Origin: Myxococcales bacterium
Lineage (GTDB): Bacteria; Myxococcota_A; Polyangia; Polyangiales; Polyangiaceae
Assembly: GCA_012514535.1 (NCBI GenBank)
Contig: JAAZAA010000084.1
Location: forward strand, 1-33,013
DNA: 33,013 nucleotides
Direction of reading: 5' to 3'
Made by a program: the position numbers and the translations under genes. The notes under the pieces were generated by a model that was given only the letters and a program-made list of their open reading frames with translations, was not told the DNA's origin and did not search any database. This document shows positions 1 to 10,676 of the stretch, in pieces; the stretch's first letter is position 1; every line of letters begins with the position of its first letter.

Positions 1-2
1 GG

Positions 3-494
3 ATCAACTGCTTGAACATCGCCGCTCCCCCCGACGCGGTGCCGCCGCTCCCGCAAGCGGGAGACAAGACGAACCGCGAGATGGTGGAGGAGCACACGGA
101 GGTCGACGGGACGAGCTGCAAGAGCTGCCACGCCAGCGTCATCAACCCCTTCGGCTTCCCCTTCGAGAGCTACGACGCGATCGGCGCCTACAGGACCGAG
201 GACAACGGCAAGCCCGTGGACACCTCGGCGTCGCCGCCCATCGGCGGGGTGCGCGTCGACGTGACCGACGCGACGGAGCTCGCCCACACGATGGCGAGCG
301 CCGCGGCCGTCCACGAGTGTTTCGCCAAGCACCTGGTGGAGTTCGCCCAGGGGCGGACGTCGGTCTCCGCCGATGAGGGCATCGTGAGCAAGCTGGGCAC
401 CGAGTCCCTGACCGGAGTGGATTTCAAGGAAATGATGGTACGTCTCGCAGTGGCCGATTCGTTCTTGAACCGCGCGACGGAGGAGCTGCCATGA
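3..494 (+). CDS. DUF1588/DUF1585 cytochrome-type protein, C-terminal part (5' end outside window)
   Basis: The open frame enters from the left edge, so only the last 163 residues are seen. The fragment begins with a Cys followed by a Pro-rich stretch, as at the start of DUF1588. It then has a CKSCH haem-binding motif (fragment residues 39-43) followed by the NPFGFPFESYDAIGAYR signature of this family. The last 80 or so residues fit DUF1585. Complete members are large secreted proteins with DUF1587/1592/1588/1585 modules, found in Planctomycetes, Acidobacteria and Myxococcota; their biochemical role is not established. The stop codon overlaps the next start (ATGA at 491-494), so it is translationally coupled to a DUF1552 gene, its usual partner. 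The TTG at 12 should not be taken as a start, because the family signature already begins upstream of it. Confidence 0.85.
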   Translation: MNCLNIAAPPDAVPPLPQAGDKTNREMVEEHTEVDGTSCKSCHASVINPFGFPFESYDAIGAYRTEDNGKPVDTSASPPIGGVRVDVTDATELAHTMASAAAVHECFAKHLVEFAQGRTSVSADEGIVSKLGTESLTGVDFKEMMVRLAVADSFLNRATEELP

Positions 495-1927
495 AGGTCT
501 CACGTCGCGTCATCCTCCGGGGGCTCGGCGGAGCTACCCTCGCGCTCCCCTTCCTGGAGGGGTTCTCGGATCGCCGCGCGGACGCCGCGGACGAGACCGT
601 CGACCCCTTCGTGATCTTCCTCCGGCAAGCCAACGGGGTCGGGGCGCAGCAGACCTTCACCCTGAACGACGGACCTCCGATCACCGAACCAGAGCGGTTC
701 TGGCCTCACGAGGTCGGCCCCCTCACCCCCGAGAACCTCGAGGGTAGGGCCCTGGAGGAGTTGGTGGACTACGCGGGCAAGCTGCTCGTCGTACGGAACA
801 TCAACATGGAGAACTACGACTACGCCGACGGGCACGCCCGGGGCGCGCTCCAGTGCCTGACCGCGCGCGGGCCGGTCGTGCCGGGGGTGGGCGGCGACTC
901 GGAGGCGGACGGCGAGTCCATCGATCACCGGATCGGGCGAGAGCTGAACCCGGGCGGGAGCGACTCCCTCTTCCTCTACGCGGGGCCCGCGGGGGGCTGG
1001 TTGGGCGGGCCGTGCATCTCCTATCGCGGCTCGGACAACCGCCGCAGCGCCCTGCACGACCCCCTCGTCGCCTACGAGACCATGGTGGGTCAGGCGGGCG
1101 GGTTGAGCCCGGAGGCGATCGCCCAGCTCGTCGAGCGGAACCGCAGCGTGAACGATCTGGTGCGCGACCAGTTGGTCGCCCTGCGCTCGAGCCCTCGTCT
1201 GAGCAGCAACGATCGTCAACGCCTGGATCTGCACCTGTCGAGCATCCGGGATCTGGAGGCCACGCTGACCTGTCGCCTCAGCCAGTCCCAGGAGATGGAG
1301 CTGGCGGGCATGGGGACCCTGTACAACAGCGGCGACGGAGACGACGTGTTCGCCACCGTGCGCGCGCACATGGATATCGCCGCCATCGCCGTGGGCTGCG
1401 GCTACACGCGCTCCGTCGCGATCCAGGTGGGCAACGGCAACGACGGCTCCACCCGGTACCGTCACTCCGTGACGGGGGATCGGATGGAGAACTTCCACTA
1501 CGTCTCCCATCGCCTGCTGACCCACGGCGGAGAGGGGGACGTGTATCAGGGCGCCGATGAGCTCCACCACGAGGTGGACCGGCAGTTCGCCCGGGTGTTC
1601 AAGTACCTCCTCGACAAGCTGAGCTCCTATCCGGCGGGGGACACGACCCTGCTCGATCACGGCGTCGCGGTGTGGCTGAACGACCTCGGCAACGGCCCCG
1701 CGCACTCCCCGCGGAACGTCCCGTACATCATGGCGGGCAGCGCGGGCGGCTTCTTGAAGCAGGGCGAGTACGTGGTGCTCGACGAGGGCGATCGCACCCC
1801 GAACCTGGCCCGCGTGCTCAACACGCTGGGGAGCGCGGCAGGGCTGCGTAAGGAGAACGGCGACCTGATCGACGACTTCGGTGATCCGGAGCTCGATCGG
1901 CGGCCGCACCCCGACCTGATGGCTTGA
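491..1927 (+). CDS. DUF1552 family protein with twin-arginine signal
   Basis: 478 residues. The N-terminus SRRVILRGLGGATLALPFLEG is a twin-arginine export signal with a hydrophobic core and a likely cleavage site near residues 30-33, so the folded protein is probably exported by Tat. The rest matches the DUF1552 family by overall pattern, including FLRQANGVG near residue 44, YADGHARG and, near the C-terminus, a VWLNDLGNG...PYIMAGSAGG segment. DUF1552 has no proven activity. The start ATG overlaps the stop of the upstream cytochrome gene and is preceded by GGAG in gaggagctgcc, a good ribosome-binding site. The pairing suggests the two work together outside the cytoplasm, possibly in redox chemistry; that is inference. 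Confidence 0.85.
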   Translation: MKVSRRVILRGLGGATLALPFLEGFSDRRADAADETVDPFVIFLRQANGVGAQQTFTLNDGPPITEPERFWPHEVGPLTPENLEGRALEELVDYAGKLLVVRNINMENYDYADGHARGALQCLTARGPVVPGVGGDSEADGESIDHRIGRELNPGGSDSLFLYAGPAGGWLGGPCISYRGSDNRRSALHDPLVAYETMVGQAGGLSPEAIAQLVERNRSVNDLVRDQLVALRSSPRLSSNDRQRLDLHLSSIRDLEATLTCRLSQSQEMELAGMGTLYNSGDGDDVFATVRAHMDIAAIAVGCGYTRSVAIQVGNGNDGSTRYRHSVTGDRMENFHYVSHRLLTHGGEGDVYQGADELHHEVDRQFARVFKYLLDKLSSYPAGDTTLLDHGVAVWLNDLGNGPAHSPRNVPYIMAGSAGGFLKQGEYVVLDEGDRTPNLARVLNTLGSAAGLRKENGDLIDDFGDPELDRRPHPDLMA

Positions 1928-1935
1928 CGTCAGCT

Positions 1936-1969
1936 CGTCCGCGCGTCGCTCTCCTGCGGCGCGCGGACG
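1936..1969. terminator. Hairpin between convergent genes
   Basis: A perfect 10-bp inverted repeat, CGTCCGCGCG (1936-1945) and CGCGCGGACG (1960-1969), with a 14-nt loop. It lies between the stop of the DUF1552 gene and the stop of the convergent kinase gene, where a bidirectional terminator is expected. There is no T tract, so intrinsic termination is uncertain. Confidence 0.45.
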
Positions 1970-2029
1970 GTGCCGAGCGTGCGCAGGGCGCCCCCGGACG
2001 GCGTCGTCCAAAGGAAGGCGCCCGAGCGC

Positions 2030-6064
<4,035 letters not shown>

Positions 6065-6077
6065 GTGGGGAGGGGCC

Positions 6078-6105
6078 AGTGTAACGCGGCGGCCGGGGGC
6101 GTCGA
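6078..6105 (-). promoter_or_regulatory. Candidate promoter of the kinase gene
   Basis: Read on the minus strand: TCGACG (6105-6100), a 16-nt spacer, then TACACT (6083-6078). The -10-like element ends 13 nt before the ATG, so the 5' leader would be only a few bases. The start has no Shine-Dalgarno sequence, consistent with a leaderless or near-leaderless transcript. Confidence 0.35.
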
Positions 6106-6116
6106 GGGGTGGGGGA

Positions 6117-6254
6117 CCTCCGAGCGACCCCGCGTCCACCCCCGCGTCCACGGCTCGCTCGGAGGAAGCGGCCCGGGGGCGGGTGGACGCCTCGACGCGG
6201 CGGGTCCGCCGAGGGTGGAGCGCGGCGTGGAACGCTCCGTCGAGCGCGGCGTGG
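6117..6254. repeat. Repeat-rich divergent intergenic region (inverted and direct repeats)
   Basis: An 11-bp perfect inverted repeat, CCTCCGAGCGA (6117-6127) and TCGCTCGGAGG (6155-6165), encloses two direct copies of CCCGCGTCCA. GCGTCCACCC (6132-6141) is also the inverse of GGGTGGACGC (6181-6190). Further on, the 13-mer GAGCGCGGCGTGG occurs at 6218-6230 and 6242-6254, exactly 24 bp apart. The region lies between the divergent kinase and glyA starts and could hold operators for either gene. Confidence 0.5.
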
Positions 6255-6260
6255 GACCGT

Positions 6261-6289
6261 TTGCCAGACCCCCGGGCGAACACTAGGCT
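6261..6289 (+). promoter_or_regulatory. Candidate glyA promoter
   Basis: TTGCCA (6261-6266, five of six matches to the sigma-70 -35), a 17-nt spacer, then TAGGCT (6284-6289, a weak -10). The -10 ends 10 nt before the glyA ATG, so the transcript would start about 3-5 nt before the start codon. No Shine-Dalgarno sequence is present. Confidence 0.45.
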
Positions 6290-6299
6290 GCGCGCCGCC

Positions 6300-7574
6300 A
6301 TGGCTGGACAGACAAGCAAGCTCGCCGACCTTCCTCTGCTCGAGCGCGATCCGGAGATCGCGGAGCTCATCCGGGCCGAGGAGCGCCGGGAGGCGGACAA
6401 GTTCCGCCTGATCCCCAGCGAGAACTACGTCTCACGCGCGGTGCTCGAGGCCACGGGCTCCGTGCTGACGAACAAGTACTCCGAGGGGTATGCGGACAAG
6501 CGGTACTACGAGGGGCAGCAGATCATCGATCGCGTGGAGCGGCTCGCCATCGATCGCATGAAGAGCTTGTTCGGCGCCGAGCACGTCAACGTCCAGCCCT
6601 ACAGCGGCAGCCCCGCGAACCTCAGCGTCTACCTCGCCTTCTGCGCGCCTCACGACCCGGTCATGGGATTGGCGCTGCCCGCCGGGGGACACCTGACCCA
6701 TGGCTGGAACGTCAGCATCACGGGCAAGTACTTCAACAGCGTGGGGTATGGCGTGCGCCGTGAGGACCAGCGCATCGACTTCGACGAGGTGGCGCGGCTC
6801 GCTCGCGAACACCGCCCGAAGATCCTGTGGTGTGGTACGACGGCCTACCCGCGGGTGTTGGACTTCGCGAAGTTCCGGGAGATCGCGGACGAGGTGGGGG
6901 CGCTGCTCTGCGCCGACATCGCCCACATCGCCGGGCTCGTCGCGGGCGGCGCGCATCCGTCGCCCGTCGGGATCGCGGACGTCGTGACGAGCACGACCCA
7001 CAAGACGCTGCGTGGACCCCGTGGGGGCGTGGTGATGTGCAAGGCGGAGCACGCGCGCGCCATCGATCGCGCGGTGTTCCCCGGACTCCAGGGAGGTCCG
7101 CACAACCACACGACCGCCGGCATCGCCGTGGCGGCGCGCGAAGCGGCCACGCCGGAGTTCTCCGCCTACGCGCACGCCGTCGTGGCCAACGCTCGCGTGC
7201 TGGCAGAGGAGCTGCTGTCCCTCGGCTTCGAGCTGGTCACCGGCGGCACCGACAACCACCTGATCCTGATCGATCTGACGAACAAGGGGACGCCCGGCAA
7301 GGTGGCCGCCCAGGCCCTCGATCGCGCGGGCATCGTCTGCAACTACAACTCCGTTCCTTTCGATCCGCGCAAGCCGTTCGATCCCTCGGGCATCCGCATC
7401 GGGACCCCCGCGGTGACGAGCCGCGGCATGGGCGCCGACGAGATGAAGAAGCTCGCCCGCTGGATGGACCAGGTGGTGCGCGCGCCCGAAGACGAGGCCC
7501 TGCTGAGCCGGATCGCGGCAGAGGTCAAGGAGTGCTGCGACGCGTTCCCCGCCCCCGGCTTGCCCACCGCGTGA
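6300..7574 (+). CDS. glyA: Serine hydroxymethyltransferase
   Basis: 424 residues, close to the usual 415-430. This cytosolic PLP enzyme interconverts serine and glycine while loading one-carbon units onto tetrahydrofolate. The PLP lysine is K235 in TSTTHKTLRGPRGG. Other hallmarks are NKYSEGYADKRYYEG near residue 58, GGHLTHG with H131 stacking on the cofactor, and DIAHIAGL (D206, H209). The ATG at 6300 begins MAGQTSKL and fits the family N-terminus; the open frame continues upstream but that part shows no family similarity. A promoter-like sequence lies immediately upstream and two hairpins follow the stop, so glyA is probably transcribed alone. The divergent neighbour is the large kinase gene. 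purU, another folate one-carbon gene, lies elsewhere in the window. Confidence 0.97.
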   Translation: MAGQTSKLADLPLLERDPEIAELIRAEERREADKFRLIPSENYVSRAVLEATGSVLTNKYSEGYADKRYYEGQQIIDRVERLAIDRMKSLFGAEHVNVQPYSGSPANLSVYLAFCAPHDPVMGLALPAGGHLTHGWNVSITGKYFNSVGYGVRREDQRIDFDEVARLAREHRPKILWCGTTAYPRVLDFAKFREIADEVGALLCADIAHIAGLVAGGAHPSPVGIADVVTSTTHKTLRGPRGGVVMCKAEHARAIDRAVFPGLQGGPHNHTTAGIAVAAREAATPEFSAYAHAVVANARVLAEELLSLGFELVTGGTDNHLILIDLTNKGTPGKVAAQALDRAGIVCNYNSVPFDPRKPFDPSGIRIGTPAVTSRGMGADEMKKLARWMDQVVRAPEDEALLSRIAAEVKECCDAFPAPGLPTA

Positions 7575-7575
7575 C

Positions 7576-7592
7576 GAGCCCCTGAGGGGCTC
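7576..7592 (+). terminator. Hairpin directly after glyA
   Basis: GAGCCCC-TGA-GGGGCTC, a perfect 7-bp stem with a 3-nt loop, starts two bases after the glyA stop. Outer bases (ACGAG/CTCGT) can extend it with a bulge. There is no T tract directly after it. Confidence 0.5.
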
Positions 7593-7647
7593 CTCGTGGG
7601 GCCCCCTGAGGGCGCGCTCTCTGCGGGGCGCTCCGAGAGCCACTCCA

Positions 7648-7671
7648 GGGTCCCTTTCGAGGGGCCCTTTT
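7648..7671 (+). terminator. Rho-independent terminator with UUCG loop
   Basis: GGGTCCCT-TTCG-AGGGGCCC forms an 8-bp stem with one G-T pair, closed by a UUCG tetraloop and followed by TTTT. This is the most convincing intrinsic terminator in the window and would end glyA transcription about 75 nt after its stop. Confidence 0.75.
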
Positions 7672-7774
7672 CTATTGGCGAGCTCCTTCTTTCTCTGGCC
7701 CGCCCGAGGCCCTCCCGAGGGGCTCGGGACCGTTCGTGCGGCGGTCCGGCGGCGGTGGTACATGACGCCTCGCG

Positions 7775-9085
7775 ATGTCCTCCAAACTCGAGCTTGCCCA
7801 GGCGCCCACCGCCTTCCGAGCGGTCCCCCGCACGGGGGTCATCTACGTCACCGCGGAGGCGGAGCGCGCAGGCTACCGACCTGGTGATCCAGATTGGTGC
7901 AACCTGGGTCAGGGGCAGCCCGAGACCGGAGAGCTGCCGGGCGCTCCTCCGCGCGTCGTCTCGACGACCTTCGGCGTCGACGAGGTCGAGTACGCTCCGG
8001 TGGCGGGGCTCTGGGAGGTGCGCGAGGCCGTCGCGAGCCTCTACAACCAGCTCTTCCGTAGGGGGCTGCCCTCCCAATACACGGCGGAGAACGTCGCCAT
8101 TTGTGGAGGCGGACGCGTCTCGATCATGCGCGCTTGCGCCGCGATGGGCTCGATCCACGTCGGGCACTTCCTGCCGGACTACACCGCTTACGAGGAGCTC
8201 CTCGACGTCTTCCGTCGCTTCACGCCCATCCCCATCCTGCTGGATCCCGAGCACGGCTACGACTTCTCCATCGAGCAGCTGCGGCGCGAAATCGCAGGGC
8301 GGGGGCTCGGCGCGCTGCTCATGAGCAACCCGTGCAATCCCACGGGCAAGGCGCTCGTCGGACCGGAGCTCGCCGCGTGGGTCGCCACGGCGCGTCAGCT
8401 CGACTGCACGCTCCTCATGGACGAGTTCTACTCCCACTACGTCTGGCGGGACGGGCCGGCCCTCATGAGCGCCGCCGAGTACGTCGAGGACGTGAACCGA
8501 GATCCGGTCGTGATCTTCGACGGGCTCACGAAGAACTGGCGCTACCCCGGCTGGCGCGTGACCTGGACCGTCGGACCGAAGAAGGTCATCGAGGCGGTGG
8601 CGAGCGCCGGATCCTTCCTCGACGGTGGCGGTTGTCGTCCGATGCAGCGCGCCGCGCTGGAGGTGCTCACCCCGGAGCACGCGCGGCAGGAAGCGGAGGC
8701 GATCCGCAGCGCGTTCCGCGTCAAGCGGGACCACATGCTGGATGGCCTGCGCGCCCTCGGTGTGCGCTTCGAGCGGGAGCCCGACGCCACCTTCTACGCC
8801 TGGGGAAACCTCTCCGCGCTCCCCGAGGGGCTACGCACGGGTCCGGAGTTCTTCCGCGCCGCGCTCGCGCAGCGCGTGATCGTCGTCCCCGGACAGTTCT
8901 TCGACATCGACCCGGGTCAGCGGCGCTACGGGCGCCCCTCGCGCTTCGCGAACCACGCCCGCTTCTCCTTCGGGCCAGCGCTCCCCGTGATCGACACCGC
9001 CCTGACCCGTCTGCGGGAGATGGTACGAGCCGTGGGCGCCGCCCCGAGTCAGCCCGGTCCGGGGCTCACCCCTCCGGGGAGCTGA
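7775..9085 (+). CDS. Class I/II pyridoxal-phosphate aminotransferase
   Basis: 436 residues of fold-type I aminotransferase. Visible hallmarks are the N-terminal substrate loop LGQGQPETGELPG (44-56), N185 in SNPCNPTGKAL, D216 in LLMDEFYSHY, the Schiff-base lysine K253 in DGLTKNWRYPGWR, and the carboxylate-binding Arg of ARFSFG near the C-terminus. It transfers amino groups between an amino acid and a 2-oxo acid in the cytoplasm; the substrate cannot be read from the sequence. The ATG at 7775 is the natural start; no strong Shine-Dalgarno is seen. It follows the glyA terminator by about 100 nt and converges on the GlsB-like gene, so it is probably its own unit. Confidence 0.9.
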   Translation: MSSKLELAQAPTAFRAVPRTGVIYVTAEAERAGYRPGDPDWCNLGQGQPETGELPGAPPRVVSTTFGVDEVEYAPVAGLWEVREAVASLYNQLFRRGLPSQYTAENVAICGGGRVSIMRACAAMGSIHVGHFLPDYTAYEELLDVFRRFTPIPILLDPEHGYDFSIEQLRREIAGRGLGALLMSNPCNPTGKALVGPELAAWVATARQLDCTLLMDEFYSHYVWRDGPALMSAAEYVEDVNRDPVVIFDGLTKNWRYPGWRVTWTVGPKKVIEAVASAGSFLDGGGCRPMQRAALEVLTPEHARQEAEAIRSAFRVKRDHMLDGLRALGVRFEREPDATFYAWGNLSALPEGLRTGPEFFRAALAQRVIVVPGQFFDIDPGQRRYGRPSRFANHARFSFGPALPVIDTALTRLREMVRAVGAAPSQPGPGLTPPGS

Positions 9086-9110
9086 GCCCGCGGGCGGGCC
9101 CACTGCTCGT

Positions 9111-9139
9111 CGTCCGCGGCCTCGCGGTGACCGCGGACG
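9111..9139. terminator. Hairpin between convergent genes
   Basis: CGTCCGCGG (9111-9119) and CCGCGGACG (9131-9139) make a perfect 9-bp stem with an 11-nt loop, between the aminotransferase and the convergent GlsB-like gene. Its arms share CGTCCGCG/CGCGGACG with the hairpin at 1936-1969. Confidence 0.45.
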
Positions 9140-9158
9140 TGTCCGCTGCCCTGCTGCG

Positions 9159-9407
9159 CTAGCGCGCGAGCTTTCTGTAGAGAAACAGCAGCAGGGCGGC
9201 ACCGGCAATGGCAATGAGCAGGCTCCTGAGGTCGAACCCCTGCACGCTACCGAAGCCGAGCAGCGTGGCGATGTAGCCACCCACGAACGCGCCGGCGATA
9301 CCGATCAGCATGGTGACGACGACGCCACCCGGGTCGCGACCAGGCATCACCCACTTGGCGATAGCGCCCGCCACGAGGCCAAACAGAATCCACGAGATAA
9401 TTCCCAT
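9159..9407 (-). CDS. GlsB/YeaQ/YmgE family small membrane protein
   Basis: 82 residues. The sequence begins MGIISWILFGLVAGAIAKW and continues with PGRDPGG and a Gly-rich second segment, the signature of the transglycosylase-associated (YeaQ/YmgE) family. Three hydrophobic segments are visible (about 4-19, 29-51 and 60-78). Members are inner-membrane proteins, often induced by stress; their molecular role is unclear. The start is well supported by a purine-rich leader with GAGGGGG about 9 nt before the ATG. It is divergent from the CPBP-family gene. Confidence 0.9.
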   Translation of the reverse strand: MGIISWILFGLVAGAIAKWVMPGRDPGGVVVTMLIGIAGAFVGGYIATLLGFGSVQGFDLRSLLIAIAGAALLLFLYRKLAR

Positions 9408-9756
9408 GGTTGGTTTCCCCCTCTTTTTTCCTTTTTGGTCTCGAGCGCCGCGTTCACTGACGGACGCTCCCCCCTAGTGTAGCGATGTCGATCGGGAGCG
9501 CCCGCGAGCTCTGCGCGCAAACGCCGAACTTTGGAATACTTTCGGGGGCTTCGTGGCCGGACAAAAAACGAGGCCGTCGAAGGGTACGTCGGAGCACGCC
9601 TCGAGGGCGTCGACCGACGTAGGCCAGAGGCGCTGGTCCGTCCTTTGCAGGAGACGTGATCCCGGGCGTCGCACGGCGGTGCTCGAAGTGCGTTGACCGA
9701 GGACCGCGTGACCTCGGTCGGCGCCGGCTCGAGGATGAGGTCGGGGAACGAACGAA
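9408..9756. other. Divergent intergenic region
   Basis: 349 bp between the GlsB-like gene (-) and the CPBP gene (+). Next to the GlsB-like start is an A/G-rich leader (read on the minus strand) holding its ribosome-binding site. A TACACT element lies further out. The rest shows no convincing ORF, RNA gene or long repeat. Confidence 0.6.
9476..9481 (-). promoter_or_regulatory. Candidate -10 element of the GlsB-like gene
   Basis: TACACT read on the minus strand, about 68 nt before the ATG, identical to the -10-like element of the large kinase gene. No recognisable -35 lies 16-18 nt upstream, so sigma-factor choice is open. Unlike the kinase gene, this transcript would carry a leader with a Shine-Dalgarno sequence. 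Confidence 0.25.
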
Positions 9757-10410
9757 ATGCTCGTGAATGCTTTGGTGGGTGCGGCTCTCGCCGTCGTGGT
9801 GTTGAGCCTGGTGGACGAGGGGAGCTCCCTCCGGAAGAGCACCAAGCAACGGGTTTTGTGGCGGGTGGTGTGGCGATCGATGCGGATGCGCCACGTCTGG
9901 CCTGCCCCCTTCGTGTTGGCGGGCGCGGCCCTGTTGGGCTGGCTGCTCTCGACCTACGTGGGTGGCATCCTGAACTGGGGTTGGTGGTCGGCCATGGGCG
10001 GCACCGGCAACGTCGTGCTCGGCAACAACAGCGATCTGTTCGGCACGCTGGGCTCCCAGTGGGTCAGCCGGATCATGCTCGTGGTGCTCGCGTTGTTGAT
10101 GCCCAACCTCGTCACCTGGGAGGAGCGCGTCTTCCGTCGCGGCATCGAGCGGCGCAGCGCGCTCGGTCGGCTGCTCTGGGCGGGGGCGTTCGGGCTCATC
10201 CACGTCGTGGCGGGGATCCCGCTCTGGGCGGCCCTGGCGCTCACCGTGGTCGGCCTCTATTGCTCCCACGTCTACATGAAGACCTATCGCGCCCTCGCGC
10301 CGACGCGCGGTGACGCGGTGGCGCGCCGACGCGCGGTGTTGGAGTCGACCTGCGCTCACCTCGGCTTCAACTCTTTGGGGGTCATCGTGGCGGCCCTGAG
10401 CCTCGCCTGA
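9757..10410 (+). CDS. CPBP family intramembrane metalloprotease-like protein
   Basis: 217 residues with about five or six hydrophobic segments. It carries all three CPBP (Abi/Rce1) motifs in order: EExxxR as EERVFR (122-127), FxxxH as FGLIH (145-149), and HxxxN as HLGFN (201-205). In Rce1-type enzymes the Glu and His residues hold a catalytic metal within the membrane, so this one may be an active protease; bacterial substrates are mostly unknown. The start ATG is preceded by a purine-rich stretch but only a weak Shine-Dalgarno. No partner gene such as a bacteriocin precursor is adjacent. Confidence 0.8.
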   Translation: MLVNALVGAALAVVVLSLVDEGSSLRKSTKQRVLWRVVWRSMRMRHVWPAPFVLAGAALLGWLLSTYVGGILNWGWWSAMGGTGNVVLGNNSDLFGTLGSQWVSRIMLVVLALLMPNLVTWEERVFRRGIERRSALGRLLWAGAFGLIHVVAGIPLWAALALTVVGLYCSHVYMKTYRALAPTRGDAVARRRAVLESTCAHLGFNSLGVIVAALSLA

Positions 10411-10651
10411 GTCGCGCCACCTCCCCGAGCCACCCCGAGCCCCCCCGAGGCATGCTGCGGACGCCTGCTCTGGAACGAGGCGGACGAGTGACCGCGCGAT
10501 CCGGACATTCGTGCGGACAGACTGGTCGTGTCCACGACGCCGTCCTCGCGTGGGCCGCCCCGGTCGTACCTTCGGCGTGGGAGTGGGGGGAAAGCGTAAT
10601 CATCCGGCGTCGAAGGGGTGTCTGAGCGCCCCGGGAGGGAGCGCGGCGCGG

Positions 10652-10657
10652 TAGACT
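10652..10657 (+). promoter_or_regulatory. Candidate -10 element of the pseudokinase gene
   Basis: TAGACT matches TATAAT at four positions and ends 9 nt before the GTG start, so transcription would begin within a few bases of the start codon. No good -35 is visible. Its first three bases are also the in-frame stop codon that fixes the upstream limit of the next gene. Confidence 0.3.
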
Positions 10658-10660
10658 GGA

Positions 10661-10676
10661 AGAGGAGTGATCCTCT
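10661..10676 (+). promoter_or_regulatory. Hairpin enclosing the GTG start codon
   Basis: AGAGGA-GTGA-TCCTCT: a perfect 6-bp stem closed by a GTGA (GNRA-type) tetraloop. The loop is the GTG start codon plus one base, and the 5' arm is the only purine-rich, Shine-Dalgarno-like stretch next to it. If formed in mRNA it would hide the initiation site. Confidence 0.45.

Noticed and set aside
6117-6299. Glycine riboswitch upstream of glyA
   Set aside because: The conserved glycine aptamer core was not seen, and the promoter-like sequence leaves almost no leader for one.
6065-6400. N-terminal extension of the kinase by 112 residues
   Set aside because: It would overlap the glyA start, is low in complexity, and covers the repeat region; the ATG at 6064 begins the natural protein.
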